Source: Guadua angustifolia
Taxonomy: Eukaryota > Streptophyta > Magnoliopsida > Poales > Poaceae
DNA length: 64,000 nt
Reading direction: 5' to 3'
Assembly (NCBI GenBank): GCA_036346375.1
Contig: JAYEVE010000748.1
Location: 1 to 64,000, forward strand
Shown: positions 11,690 to 22,832 of the stretch, piece by piece
How the letters are laid out: each line of letters opens with the position of its first letter
Position numbering within the stretch: position 1 is the stretch's first letter
Notes under the pieces: generated by a model
Told to the model about the DNA's origin: nothing
Databases searched by the model: none
The model's input: only the letters and a program-made list of their open reading frames with translations
Position numbers and translations under genes: made by a program

Positions 11690-12444
11690 ATTTAAAAAAT
11701 AAATTACTATAGGAAATCTCAGAAATTTCGGTGAGATTTCACCAAAATTCACGAAATCTCGGGTTTTTTTATCGGTTTTTAACTTTTTATGACCGTATTT
11801 GATCCAATAACCCTTAAAAAGTCATCCTTCATGAAAATTTGTTGAAAAACAGAATTTTTAGAAATTTTATAATTTTCTATCTTTAGTAGTGTAACATCAT
11901 ACAGAAAAATTTTCAAAATGATTTAACTTCATTTGTTATCTTAAAAAAATCAAAAATAAAGTGATCATAATCGAGGCAAGAACCTTGTCAGAATCTTATA
12001 GATTTGTTCAAATGTGATCATGATTCAAAATTTTTATGTGATCTTAAGAATTTCCTCAGTACTATTCTGTAAAATATTCAAAAATTTTAAACTTTTGTGT
12101 TTGCTCAATTAAATCTATATATACATTGAACTTACCCACAGACAAAACTCTCCTCTCCAACCCCTCTGGCCGGGCCAAAAGCCTCGTCTCTTTAACTTCA
12201 ATTGTTATATTTTAAAAATAAAAAATAGAAAGAACGTAAATGGTAAGTATTTTTGTAAGAATTTTATAAATTCGTTGAAGTGTAATTATGATTCAAAATT
12301 TTAATGAGAGCTTAAGCATTTCCTTAGCACCCTTTTGTAAAAAATTTTAAAAATTCTAAACCTTTTTTATTGTTAAAGCAAACATATGTATTGATCCTTA
12401 GACTTTTATCAGAACGTAGCACTATCGAAATTTTTGAAACTTCT
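11690..12444. repeat. AT-rich repeat, left half, split by gypsy element
   Basis: AT-rich DNA with recurring phrases (AAATTTCGGTGAGATTTC, GAAAATTTTATGAAAATAT-like, TTTTTAAAATTC-like). The same style of sequence continues right of the gypsy insertion at 23571-24170. No gene is visible. The last five bases (12440-12444, CTTCT) are the target duplication. The family is not recognised. Confidence 0.55.
12440..12444. repeat. Target-site duplication CTTCT, left copy
   Basis: CTTCT directly precedes the element terminus TGTCAGG at 12445 and recurs at 23571-23575 directly after the other terminus (TGTTACA). This ties both ends to one insertion. Confidence 0.9.
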
Positions 12445-14938
12445 TGTCAGGACCTGGATATATAAATCCAAAACCCTCTGTGTATTCTGCACTAGTTCAG
12501 AATCACGCTAGTGCACACAGTGAAAACATAGATGACATATCATTCCATACATCGAAATAACTAAGAAGAAGCAAATTATTATTGAATAAAACAAACGATC
12601 TTATAGTCAAGGTTCATACATCAATGCCTCGTGGCTTAAGAAACAAATAAAACTGTTGCAACGAAAATAAGATAACTTAGACCATTCGACAAGCCACAGG
12701 CAACGTCTGAGGAAACGTCTTCCTAATCCACGTAATCTTCATAGTACTCCTCCTCCTGATACTCATTATTCTTTGGCCCTTTCTCAGCAACTGAACAATA
12801 AGAGCGTGAAGCCGTGAGTACAAAACGTATTCAGCAAGTCGTAGGGAAATAATGCAATATATTCATGCACGGCTTGACAAAGGATAGTCATACAATTCAT
12901 TTGCAGAAAGCAATAACTTCAATTTAAATACAATAAATAGGTTGAAGGCAGATTGATGAAAACGATAATAAATAACTAGTAAATCAATGGTAGACAACAT
13001 GAACAGAATGGCGAGGCATCACCCTACATCATTCAAAATAAGTATCAACCACTAAATTCAACAGTATAGCTTTAGACAACAAACAACAGTGAACTCCCCG
13101 TTCACATTCCAACAATTCCACATTTCATGAAACACTCTATACTTAGTGCGAAATCCCCGGGCTTGTTCATGACCGCGGACACGGCTATTCGAATAGTTTT
13201 ACACTCTATAGAGATTGTACAGCTTTACCCACATGACATGAACATCTCTTGGTGCAATCAATACTAACGCACTTCCTTCGGTGTGTCGTAGAGATATCAT
13301 GACAAAGCCTTTACAATGCACGTCTAAACTCGGTACTGCCCTCTAAGGTTTCGCCCCTCTGAGCCCCTCTTGAGCCATGTGAATCTACCCGTCCATCCCG
13401 GAACCCACACCAACTGGCAATACTCAAGACTAGACATTGCAAATTAATCAGTTAGGTCTGTCCCATACTAGACTTGTGGTTGCATGATTAGGCCCAGTTC
13501 AATGGCGCATAAGATTAAGTTCTTAAATTGTCTCAGGCAAGACGGCCGCATCTCGATGTGCTAGAAAGCACCCCCTTTACTACACGATCACTTGCCCAAG
13601 TGAAAATATTTTATTCAACCAAGACCAATGGCATCCCCTGCCATAGTACAACAAGTTTTACAACAGTTGCTAACAGCCCCGATTCAATATCTCATTAAGT
13701 CAAGATTAACATTTATTCACAAGTGATATGAATCCTACCGTATGACTAAGCAGGTCTAAGCATAGTTATGATAACCCAATGCTGGTACTATGATTATGTC
13801 CAACTAGTAATGTCCCAACCTAAAGTTAAACCATGAGTATATGGCATTCTAATAGTCAAGGTGGCATAATGGCAATCAAGTGAATAGCTACTCCCATAAA
13901 TTAGCATTGATACACAAATAGCATGCAGTTGTACAAAACAAAATAACTTTGCAAGCATAGGTTCAATATGATCAAAGGTTACGAATTGCCTTGCTGATCA
14001 AGCGCTGAATTAATCTTGGTATTCAAAGTCTCCGTTCACTCATTTGGGGTTCGCGTCTACCGGAAAATAAAGCAACGAAACCAAATAAGTACAAAATAGA
14101 GACTCAAACAAGCTCAAAACTAAAAATAAATGGCTCTGGAAGATAGATCTCGATTTTACAAAAATTTAGAAATTTGAATCGCTTCAATCGGAGTTCGTAT
14201 GAGCGAGAACAAGCCTCCGAAAGATTGAATTCAGAGAAAAAGGCTGAAAAAGAGAAAATCCGAATTTTTTGATTTATTTTTATACGGAAAAATCGATTTA
14301 TTGCGCAACGCTGACGTCGGCAAGCAATGTCTCAAAATAAAAATAAATCTAAAAATTCTTATTAGACTGACAAGCGGGACCCATGGTCCATAGACCGAGC
14401 CCACGGAGGCGCTTAGTCCTGATGGACCGGTTCCATAAGACCTGGCTTAGGGATGACGAGTTACCGAGGTGGCACACATGCGGGCGCTGACGAAGTGGCC
14501 ACGCGGACGACCACGTGTCGCAGATCCAGCAACTCGGTTGGATCGGACAGCGACGAGATGAGGACGCGGGCGAGGAAATGTGGCGCAATCTGGAGCGTCG
14601 ATGGATGATCGGACGGGCACGGTTGAGCGGCAGAGATCGACAGCGAGCGGTGGTGCTTTTCCATCGGAGCCGAAGAAGATGAAGCGGGTTTTGGCGATTT
14701 CGTACCGGATCGGGCTAGCTTCGGTGAGGATCGGGAAGAGCACAACGCGAGGAGTCCAGACGTGCCCACGGCAGCAGTGGAAACCCACCGGAGACGGCGA
14801 ACAAGGCGGCAGAAGGTGCTCAGGCGGCGAGAAACTTCAGTAAGCTCGTTCTTGGAGATGGCGGTGACTCAGGCGACGAGAGAAGTGGCGGCGGGTTCGG
14901 AGTGCGACGAAGAACATAACACGAGGTTCCTCGGGGCC
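12445..14938 (-). repeat. 3' LTR of the gypsy element, R/U5-side segment
   Basis: This runs from the LTR end (CCTGACA on the minus strand at 12445) to the solo-LTR insertion point. It contains the conserved inner motif also seen in two other LTRs here (CGATTGAAGCGATTCAAATT-like on the minus strand near 14185). Positions 14355-14882 align to the truncated 5' LTR at 22833-23365. Confidence 0.85.
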
Positions 14939-15532
14939 TGTAACATTCCAATTTTTCAATTTCCCAAATTTGAAATTCAAAATCTGAACCCCTGAAAATT
15001 TTCTCGAATTTAATCTAGCTTAAATTGAATTTTTAAAGTCAACAAGGTTTTAATTCGATTAATCAATACATCAAATTAATTATTTCTTATTTTATTTGGG
15101 TTCCTTGTGCTTAATTTGATTTTTCTCGTATTTTTGGGGATTTTTTCAATTTATTTGCTATTTATTGGGATTTATTAAAGTTTATTAGGATTTTATGGAA
15201 TTCTTTAAATCGAAATGTATTTAAAATACTTAAACTCTTTTGGGCTGATTTTTTGTTCATCTCGACTCGACCATCCTTTGTTCCTCCCGGCGGCAGATGC
15301 ACTCTCGCATACACTCAAAACACCAAAACCCTAATCGCCCATCGTTGATTTAGATCCAACCGCCAAATCACGCCTCCCCAAATCAAAACCCTAACCCTAA
15401 AGCTTGTTTCTTTCTCGTGGGATCTTGATCGTGGTCAAGAATCACCACGTCGCCCTAATGCCGCCGCCGCCACTAGAAACCCTAGCCGCGTGGTCATCTT
15501 GGTTTCCCGTGCCGTTTCACGCCTCCCGAGGC

Positions 15533-15540
15533 TATAAAAG
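15533..15540 (+). promoter_or_regulatory. TATA box of the solo LTR
   Basis: TATAAAAG in GC-rich surroundings (GAGGCTATAAAAGCC), about 600 bp into the LTR. Telo-box-like AAACCCTAA words lie upstream near 15307-15315 and 15385-15400. Confidence 0.65.
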
Positions 15541-15989
15541 CCTCCTCCGTACCCAGCGCCATGCTCTCCGCCTCGCGCCGCACCCGCCGGCCCTAGCCAC
15601 GCCTCCCGAGACACCGCGAGCCGTGCACACATCCTCGCTGGAGTTCACAACGAAGCCCGAGCCTTCTCTGCCGCATATCTCCTTCTCTGGTAATCTCCGG
15701 TGCAGAGGCTGGTACCATTGTGATCCTCGTTTCGTCCTCTATACGTTCTGCACCGTTTGGTGGTTGATCCGGTCTTCTTCCGTCGTTTGGCATGTCCTCT
15801 TCTCCAAGTCCGGCGTGTTCAAGCCATCGCCTCATCGCCGTCTGCTTCGAGTGTTCTCCACCGCCCGATCGTTTATCTACGGCCGGATCTGCGCCATCTG
15901 TGCCCCACCGTAAGTGTTGAGCCCAATCATTTTGTCTTCTCCGCATAACGCCTGGTCATCCGCCATGTCATCGCCATGTGTAGCACACA

Positions 15990-16440
15990 TGTGCGCCACG
16001 TTGCGCCACATCAGCCCTATTTCGCACCCTGTCCGCCACGTGGTTGCCCTGTAACACCACCTCACCGCCGTGTAAGCACTAGATCCGTGTGGCCGCCGCG
16101 TGTCGCCTTGTCACTGCCACGTATACGCCATATCATCGCCACGTCGTGCCACCTCACCCTGGCCTTCCGTGTGGTCATCCACGTCGGCGACGCCTCATCA
16201 TCGTGCCACGCCGTATCAGCCGCCACGTGGCGCTACGTGTCAACCACGTCCACGCCACCTCATCGCCACGTAAGCCCTAGTTCATCCGTGTGTGCCTCGT
16301 CACCCGTAAGCCGTGAACTTGGTTCGCCATGAGCCGAGTCTATGACACATAGACCCCACACGTCAGTGGGTTTTATTTTCTATTTTCTGTTATTTTCGAA
16401 AACCCAAACCTGACCACCGCAGCTTGACACGTGTCACGTC
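15990..16440 (+). promoter_or_regulatory. Cluster of ACGT-core / G-box motifs in solo LTR
   Basis: At least ten CCACGT or ACGT cores occur here, including three CACGTG palindromes at 16037-16042, 16224-16229 and 16428-16433. Such cores bind plant bZIP/bHLH factors. Lying just downstream of the TATA box, they could be enhancer sites or simply an expanded GCCACGT word. Confidence 0.5.
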
Positions 16441-18257
16441 TGTGATTTTTCTGATTTTTCCCTCCCATGGAACTTCCGAGAGCCCGTTCTCCTCCGTTCG
16501 AACTCTGATTTGAACGATTCAAATTTTTAAATTCATCTAAAATCAAGATCTATCTGTTGGTGTCATTTTTATGAATTTTTAGATTTTATTTATTTCTGTT
16601 TTGTTTATTTTTGCCTCATTTTGCGTGTTACGCATGTAGACGGCGTAGCGGTTGAGCAAGCGGAGCATCCAGCGGAGGTTACAGCAGCGGGAGAGGGTGA
16701 AGGCAAGTCTTCCTTGACCATATTGAACCCAAGTTTATGAAAATGTTACTTTGCTTTAAATTATTGCATGCTTATTATTTGCGTATCATACTTTAAATAC
16801 TGTTTTAATGCTTAGCTATATTCCAACTTTGTTATGCCACATTGATATTCAATTTGACAACCTTTGACACCTTAGGAAAACTAATTACTGTAATTAATGA
16901 TAATCATTTTGTTATGAGACGGTAGAAAGATACTTAGCCATGCTTAATCACGTCGGTACCTTACCATTATGGAAATGCTTGCATATTTGATTCAAAATGA
17001 ATTGTGGAAATTATGGCAATTGATGTTGCCGGTATTAATTTAAAATAAAAGTGAAAAATGGTTTAGACCGGGGCGGATTGGCTGTATGGCGGGTGCGGGA
17101 TGCACAAAAATTTTGGAATATGATTGTCCGCTCTAGTCAATTAAGGACCGGTCGTGTGTTACCTTGGACAATGCTATACAGTACAACCACATGTCTATAT
17201 GGGTACGACCTGGCTAAGTAATTTGCATGTATCGTTATTTGACTTCGCCATTTGGGATGTGCGGTTTGTGGGATGGTACTTGCAAGGCGCAAGAGGGGCT
17301 TCAGATCTTGGGCGGGATGCCCTAACAGCGGTGAAACCTTAGCGGGCGGAGTCGGTAGCAGTATTATGCATTGTAAAGGCCTTGTCATGATCTCCTTGTC
17401 GACACACCAAAGGAAGTGTGTTAATTGCATGGCGACAAGGGCTGATCATGTCGTGTGGGTAAAGTGTACAAGCTCTGCAGAGTTAAAACTACTTGAGTAG
17501 CCGTGCCTACGGATAAGGGCAAGCGTGGAACGCTTTCACATAGTAGATTTTTCTGGTTTTGGTTTTAAATGGAAAATGATGGTTTTGGTTTAAAATAAAA
17601 AATGTGGTTGGGAATCCGTGAGCGGCTGGAGCTTTCGGATATTAGTTTGGCAGTTGGAGCCAACCAAGTAGTTGGAACCTGGAAAATGGATATACTTCAA
17701 ATTTAATTAGTTATGCTATTTACATTTTGTTAAATGCTGCTTTATGAAATTATTACTTGTACTTAAATTTCAATTTCGCTTTATGCAAATGAACCCTATA
17801 TGCTTCCTTTGTTTAAGCCCTGCATTTAGTTATTTGCATTAAGTTTCCGAGACTTGCTGAGTATGTCGCATACTCACCCTCGCCATCATTCTGGGGTCGC
17901 TTATTCCATATAGCAGATGATAGCTATCCGAGAGCCTGCATTCCACCTTTCGACATCTGCAGTGAAGACTTTGATGAGGAGGATGACTCGATCTTCTAGG
18001 GAGCGTGCATTCTACCATTGCCTGTCGGGCGAACCGATTAGCTCTTTTTATTCTCGCTATCCATTGTTACTTTCACACTTAAGCCGTAAGGCTCGATACT
18101 TGTAATAATGTGATGATGTTTACACTCTTTTGCTTTATTACTGTTGTTTACTTTATGATATGTCTGTGTTATCATCACTGTATGACTGTGTGTGCTAGCT
18201 GTTCCTGGACTAGCACGGTTGAAACACGAGGGTTTGGTTGGTAAATCCGTCCCTACA

Positions 18258-18813
18258 CCCGGAGGCGAGCCCAGTAGCAATTCCAAAAAAGCAGAAGAAA
18301 CTAGGGTTTCGCGGTGGCGGTATGGCGCAACGCAGCGACGTGGATGAATCTCGGCCGTCCACGTGGCGCAGATCGGGCGGCGAAGGCTCATGGTCAGCTA
18401 GGCCGACGGAAGCGAACTCGGCTAGGCGAAAAGGAATATAAACGGGCCAAGGCGGGAATAGGAGATAGGCCAAAATGAATAGGATTGGACCGTGGAGGAA
18501 GAATTCGGCCCGAGTGCAATTTCGGAATAAAAATGATTTTTCCAATTAATTAAATTCCAGATATTCAAATAAATCTGAATAAATTCAAATAAATAGCAAA
18601 TAAATTCTGAAAAATCTCCAAAAATACATAAAAATTCCTTAGAGCACAAGGAACCCAACAAAATATGGAAACCTTTAGTTTAATGCATAGATTAATCAAA
18701 TTAAATCTTTTTATTATTAGAAAATTCAAATTAAGCTTCGATTAATTTGAGAAAAGACAAATGGTTCATTTTCTACTTTAAACATTCCAAAGCTCAAATT
18801 TTGGGATGTTACA
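18258..18813 (-). repeat. 3' LTR of the gypsy element, U3-side segment
   Basis: This starts at 18813 with TGTAACATCCCAAAATTTG on the minus strand, immediately after the polypurine tract. It aligns to the 5' LTR at 23371-23570. A possible TATA (TTTATATTC on the minus strand) lies at 18435-18443. Confidence 0.85.
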
Positions 18814-18824
18814 AACCTCCCCCC
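18814..18824 (-). promoter_or_regulatory. Polypurine tract of the gypsy element
   Basis: On the minus strand AAGGGGGGAGGTT abuts the 3' LTR start TGTAACATCCC. The stop codon of the polyprotein (TAA, 18827-18825) directly precedes it. It would prime plus-strand DNA synthesis. Confidence 0.85.
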
Positions 18825-19358
18825 TTAAATGGAATCTCTACTTCGAGATTCAGGCTGGCTAGGGAATAGGTGGGGAAACTCGGACTTCAGATCCTCCTCT
18901 CGCTCCTAAGTGGCTTTCTCTTCTGAATGGTTACTCCATTGGACTTTGCAAAAATGGATGATCTTGCTTCTTGTGATGCGCTCTGCAACATCCAAAATCT
19001 TCACTGGCTGCTCCTTGTAGGTAAGATCCTCTTGCAAATCGATGGCTTCCAACGACATCTGTTCTTCTAGCACTCGCAGGCACTTCTTCAACTGCGACAC
19101 GTGGAACACATCATGGATTCCAGCGAAGGACTGAGGCAACTCAAGTTTGTAGGCTACTTCTCCTCTTCTTTCCAACACTTTGAACGGTCCAACATATTTA
19201 AGAACAAGCTTCCCTTTTACTTGAAATCGCTTAACTCCTTTCAGAGGGGTGACTCTAAGATATACATAATCATTGGGCTCGAAACTCAAATCTCGGCGAC
19301 GATAATCTGCATAACTCTTTTGTCTACTTTGAGCTATCTTCAACTTGTCTCGAATTAA
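18825..19358 (-). pseudogene. Integrase C-terminus and chromodomain, gypsy element
   Basis: In-frame with the rest of pol. It has the integrase C-terminal fold (GPFKVLERRGEVAYKLELP, DVFHVSQLKKC) and then a chromodomain (VKILDVAERITRSKI, KVQWSNHSEEKAT). The conserved Trp after EEKAT is replaced by TAG at 18906-18908. The frame then runs on through FPHLFPS to a natural TAA at 18825. A further in-frame TAG at 19359-19361 separates it from the catalytic core. Chromodomains steer chromovirus integration to marked chromatin. Confidence 0.9.
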
Positions 19359-19772
19359 CTAAACTTGCTCTTCGCCTTCTTGCAGTATGGCAGGACCAAA
19401 TAACTGTCTTTCTCTAGTTTCCTTCCAATTGAGAGGAGTTCTGCACTTTCTTCCATATAAGGCTTCAAAAGGAGACATTTGTAGACTGTCTTGATAACTA
19501 TTATTGTAGAAAAATTCTGCATAGGGTAGACACTTATCCCACTTTGCACCATAGGTTAAGGCACAGGCTTTTAGCATATCTTCAAGAATCTGATTCACAC
19601 GCTTAGTCTGTCCATCAGTTTGAGGGTGATAGGCAGTACTGAACTTGAGATGAGTTCCCATAGCTTCATGCAAACTCTGCCAAAAATGAGAGGTAATCTG
19701 GGTTCCTCTATCGGAGACTATCTTCTTAGGCACTCTGTGAAGACTGACAATCCTTGATATATACAATTCTGC
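19359..19772 (-). pseudogene. Integrase catalytic core, second half
   Basis: Contains RVPKKIVSDRGTQ (second catalytic Asp) and AYHPQTDGQTKRVNQ. The last should read QTERVNQ: the catalytic Glu of the D,D-35-E triad is Lys here (codon 19602-19604), a G-to-A change. In-frame stops bound the segment (TGA 19773-19775, TAG 19359-19361). The enzyme is dead even apart from the stops. Confidence 0.92.
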
Positions 19773-20273
19773 TCATTTATCCCCGGTGTAGGTAGTCTTA
19801 ACTGGAATAAAGTGAGCTACCTTAGTCAATCGATCCACTATTACCCAGATCGAGTCATAACCAGCTTGGGTCTTAGGAAGCCCAGTAATGAAATCCATAC
19901 CAATTTCTTCCCACTTCCACTCTAGAATCTTCAATGGCTGAAGCAATCCTGCTGGTCTTTGATGCTCTGCTTTAACCTTCTGGCAAACATCACAAAGAGT
20001 GACATATTCTGCAATCTCACGCTTCATACTAGGCCACCAATACCTTTCCTTGAGATCTTGATACATCTTGGTACTTCCAGGATGAATGGAGTACAAAGTC
20101 TCATGCACTTCTATGAGTAACAGCTCCTTGAGCTCTTTCTGATCGGGTACACAAATGCGACTTTCATACCAAACGGTACCTCTTTCGTCTTCGATGAAAC
20201 CTGGGGCTTTTCCTTTCTTCATATTACTCTTAATCTCTTTGATATCATCATCATCAACTTGGGCTTCTCGAAT
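19773..20273 (-). pseudogene. Integrase zinc-binding domain and first catalytic Asp
   Basis: The HHCC zinc finger is visible (VHETLYSIHPG ... CDVCQKVKAEHQ), followed by WKWEEIGMDFITGLPKT with the first catalytic Asp and then DSIWVIVDRLTKVAHFIPV. Upstream it is cut from RNase H by an in-frame TAG at 20274-20276. Confidence 0.92.
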
Positions 20274-20666
20274 CTAATCTTCCAACGTTGGTCGTACTTC
20301 CAAAGTAGCCAAGTAACCTTCTTGAACCACTTCCAGGTTAAGCTTCTGAAACTCCTCATAGAATGCTGGCTGACTTTCCTTAATCATCAAGGTATTGCAG
20401 TAGCTCTTTCTACTTAAAGCGTCAGCTACGATATTGGCTTTGCCCGGATGATAATGAATTCCAATGTCATGGTCTTTGATCAATTCTAACCATCTTCTTT
20501 GCCTCATATTGAGATCAGCTTGGGTAAAGATGTACTTCAGGCTCTTGTGATTAGTATAAACCTCACAGCGATTACCGATGAGGTAATGGTGCCAAATCTT
20601 TAAAGCATGCACTACAGCAGCCAATTCCAAATCATGGGTTGGATAGCTAACTTCATGTGGCCTTAA
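20274..20666 (-). pseudogene. RNase H domain, gypsy element
   Basis: Contains the catalytic Glu (ELAAVVHAL) and a YTNHKSLKYIF stretch. The family has YTDHKSL, so the catalytic Asp is Asn here (codon 20550-20552, G-to-A). The domain ends with the IHYHPGKANIVADALSRK linker. A TAA at 20667-20669 interrupts SRQL upstream. Confidence 0.9.
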
Positions 20667-21062
20667 TTATCGCGAAGTATAAGCCACAACCTTCTTATCT
20701 TGCATCAGCACACAACCGAGTCCTTGTCGGGATGCATCACAGAATATGTCAAAATCTTTTCTGATATTTGGCAAAATAAGCACTGGGGTTGTTGTCAAAC
20801 ACTTCTTTAGCTCATGAAAACTTCGCTCACATTCTGATGTCCAAGCAAATTTTTTCTCCTTCTTCAAAAGCTGAGTGAGCGGCCTAGTTTTTCTGGAAAA
20901 ACCTTCTATGAAATAGCGATAATATCCTGCCATTCCAAGGAAACTTCTAACTTGGGTTACCGTCTTGGGCGACTCCCAATTGAGCACATCTCGAACTTTA
21001 CCAAGATCAACAGCGACTCCTTCGACCGATATAACATGACCTAGAAAAGCAACTTCTTTCAT
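20667..21062 (-). pseudogene. RT thumb/connection and start of RNase H
   Basis: Reads EVAFLGHVIS, VRSFLGMAGYYRYFIEGFS and the first RNase H motif FDIFCDASRQGLGCVL. It is separated from the RT palm by TAG at 21063-21065 where the family has Trp (CEFW). Confidence 0.92.
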
Positions 21063-21530
21063 CTAGAACTCACATTTACTAAACTTAGCATAGAGTTGAT
21101 GCTCTCTTAGCTTTGTCAATACTTGGCGCAAGTGATCCTCATGTTCTTCCTCACTCTTGGAGTAGACCAGAATGTCATCAATAAAGACAACGACAAACTT
21201 ATCTAGATATTCCATGAATACCTTATTCATCAGGGTCATGAAATAGGCAGGAGTATTGATCAAACCAAAAAACATCACGGTATACTCATACTGTCCACAC
21301 CGAGTTACAAAAGCTATTTTGGGTATATCCTCTTTACGGATCTTCAACTGATGATACCTTGATCTCAAGTCAATTTTTGAGAACACTCCTGCTTCTTGAA
21401 GCTGGTCAAACAAATCATCAATTCTTGGCAGATGGTACTTATTCTTAATAGTGACCTCATTTAAAGAGCGATAATCCACACACATTCTCTGAGTTCCATC
21501 CTTCTTTTCAAGAGAACTAGGGCTCCTCAT
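21063..21530 (-). pseudogene. Reverse transcriptase palm, gypsy element
   Basis: Has RMCVDYRSLNEVTIKNKY, FSKIDLRS with the first catalytic Asp, and FIDDILVYSK, the DD pair of the YxDD box at about 21171-21182. Ordinary missense changes are present (LRSRYHQL, GLINTPAYF). At the upstream side a TGA replaces the conserved Trp of SPWGAP (21527-21529), and one frameshift around 21505-21515 moves the frame from that of gag-protease to that of RT. It is the only frameshift I found in this polyprotein. Confidence 0.92.
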
Positions 21531-22420
21531 GGTGAAGAACTTGGTCTAACAAAACCTTGATCTTGCAGCTCTTTAATTTGTCTCTTTACTTCAGCTAACT
21601 CATTAGCAGGCATCCTGTAAGGCCTCTTGGAGATGGGTGGCGTTCCAGGAACTAACTCAATTAAGAACTCTATGTCTCTATCCGGTAGCATCCCAGGCAA
21701 CTCATCAGGAAACACATCAGGAAAATCTCTGGCAATTGGCACATCTTCCAAACTTATTCCTTTGGCACTACAAACCTTTATTACTTCGAACTGATCTGCG
21801 GCAGCTTGAAACTTTAACTTAGCTTCCTCTGGGCTAGTTAATGTGATCTCTCTATTTTCACAATCCAGAACTGCTTTATTCTTAGAGAGCCAATCCATTC
21901 CTAGGATCACATCTAGGGACTTGGTGTCTAGAACAATGAGGTTGGCTAGGAATTCTACCCCTCCGATTATTATCTTAACTTCGGGGCAGCCTTGGTTCAT
22001 ACTTAAATTAGAACCAGGTGATTGCACCAATAAAACAGTTTTAAGAGGCCTTGTCTTTAAGTGATGATTTGCAGCAAAACTCCGAGAAACAAACGAATGC
22101 GTAGCTCTAGAATCAAATAAAACCATGGCAGATGCTGAGTTGACTAGGAGCTTACCTAGTATGACGTCTGGTGCAGCCTGGGTATCCTCAGTAGTGACGT
22201 GGTTCACACGACCTCTTCCAACAGGCAGGGGAGTCCTGGTAGCTTGGTTGGGGGTCTGCGACACTCCATGTCCTGCTCCTGGTGCGGGGGTCTTGGCTGG
22301 TGTTGATCCTAGGTTGAAACGGACTGGCGTTACAGCTTGCTTCCTGGGGCAATTGTTGGCATAGTGACCACACTCATGGCAATTGAAGCATGTGACTCCT
22401 GCAACTGGATTGCTGGTCCT
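21531..22420 (-). pseudogene. Gag zinc knuckle, aspartic protease and RT N-terminus
   Basis: An open frame starts after a TAG at 22421-22423. It has the CCHC knuckle CFNCHECGHYANNC and then the retropepsin region AMVLFDSRATHSFVS. The active-site triplet should be Asp-Ser-Gly; here it is Asp-Ser-Arg (codon 22106-22108, G-to-A), so the protease should be inactive. DVILGMDWLSKNKAVLDC follows, then the RT N-terminus (VPGTPPISKRPYRMPANEL). Confidence 0.92.
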
Positions 22421-22832
22421 CTAAGGCGGATTGTTGTTAGTGCTGAAGTTGGGATTGCTTGAAGGAGCTGGGCGAGGTACTGGTGCCGGTGTCCTGAATG
22501 CAGAGGGAGGAGTGAAACGAGCAGACTGTTGAGCATTAGTCCTGGCTCTCTGCGGATGACTCTGATGAGCTCCATGTTGCATCAACTTCCTCTTGCGGGA
22601 TTCTTCTAGCTCACGACGAGACTCCTCAATGAGCATAGCTTTGTCCACCAGATGCTGGAAATCTGCATAGTCATTGCCAATGACTTGCACCTTTAATCCT
22701 GGGTTGAGCCCTCGCTTGAACCTCTTCTAGCGAGCATCATCTGTGGCTACATCCTCTGGGGCATAGCGGGCAAGTTGAGTGAACTTATTGAGATATTCAC
22801 TCACTGATATCCCTTCTTGCTTGAGCTTTCGG
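22421..22832 (-). pseudogene. Gag capsid fragment, 5'-truncated
   Basis: Starts mid-gene at the deletion junction with KLKQEGISVSEYLNKF-like sequence, then VIGNDYADFQHLVDKAMLIEE, an Arg/Glu-rich coiled segment, and a Pro/Ser/Asn-rich linker before the zinc knuckle. Stops at 22728-22730 (TAG) and 22421-22423 (TAG). The N-terminal half of gag is missing because DNA between the LTR and this point was deleted. Confidence 0.85.

Larger units (their letters stand above)
14939..18257 (+). mobile_element. Plus-strand gypsy solo LTR nested in the 3' LTR
   Basis: About 3.3 kb starting TGTAACATTCC and ending CCGTCCCTACA, with no internal coding region. It shares the layout of the surrounding LTR family: AT-rich start, GC-rich promoter part, a TATAAAAG box at 15533-15540, the conserved GATTTGAACGATTCAAATTT-like block near 16510, and long AT-rich R/U5. 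Open frames in 15.4-16.3 kb are by-products of GC-rich DNA. I could not find matching 5-bp flanks (GGGCC left, CCCGG right). It may have formed by recombination between different elements, or the flanks have mutated. Confidence 0.78.

Noticed and set aside
15404..16332. Several plus- and minus-strand open frames of 60-170 codons
   Set aside because: They lie in the GC-rich promoter/R part of the solo LTR, overlap on both strands, and show no family resemblance.
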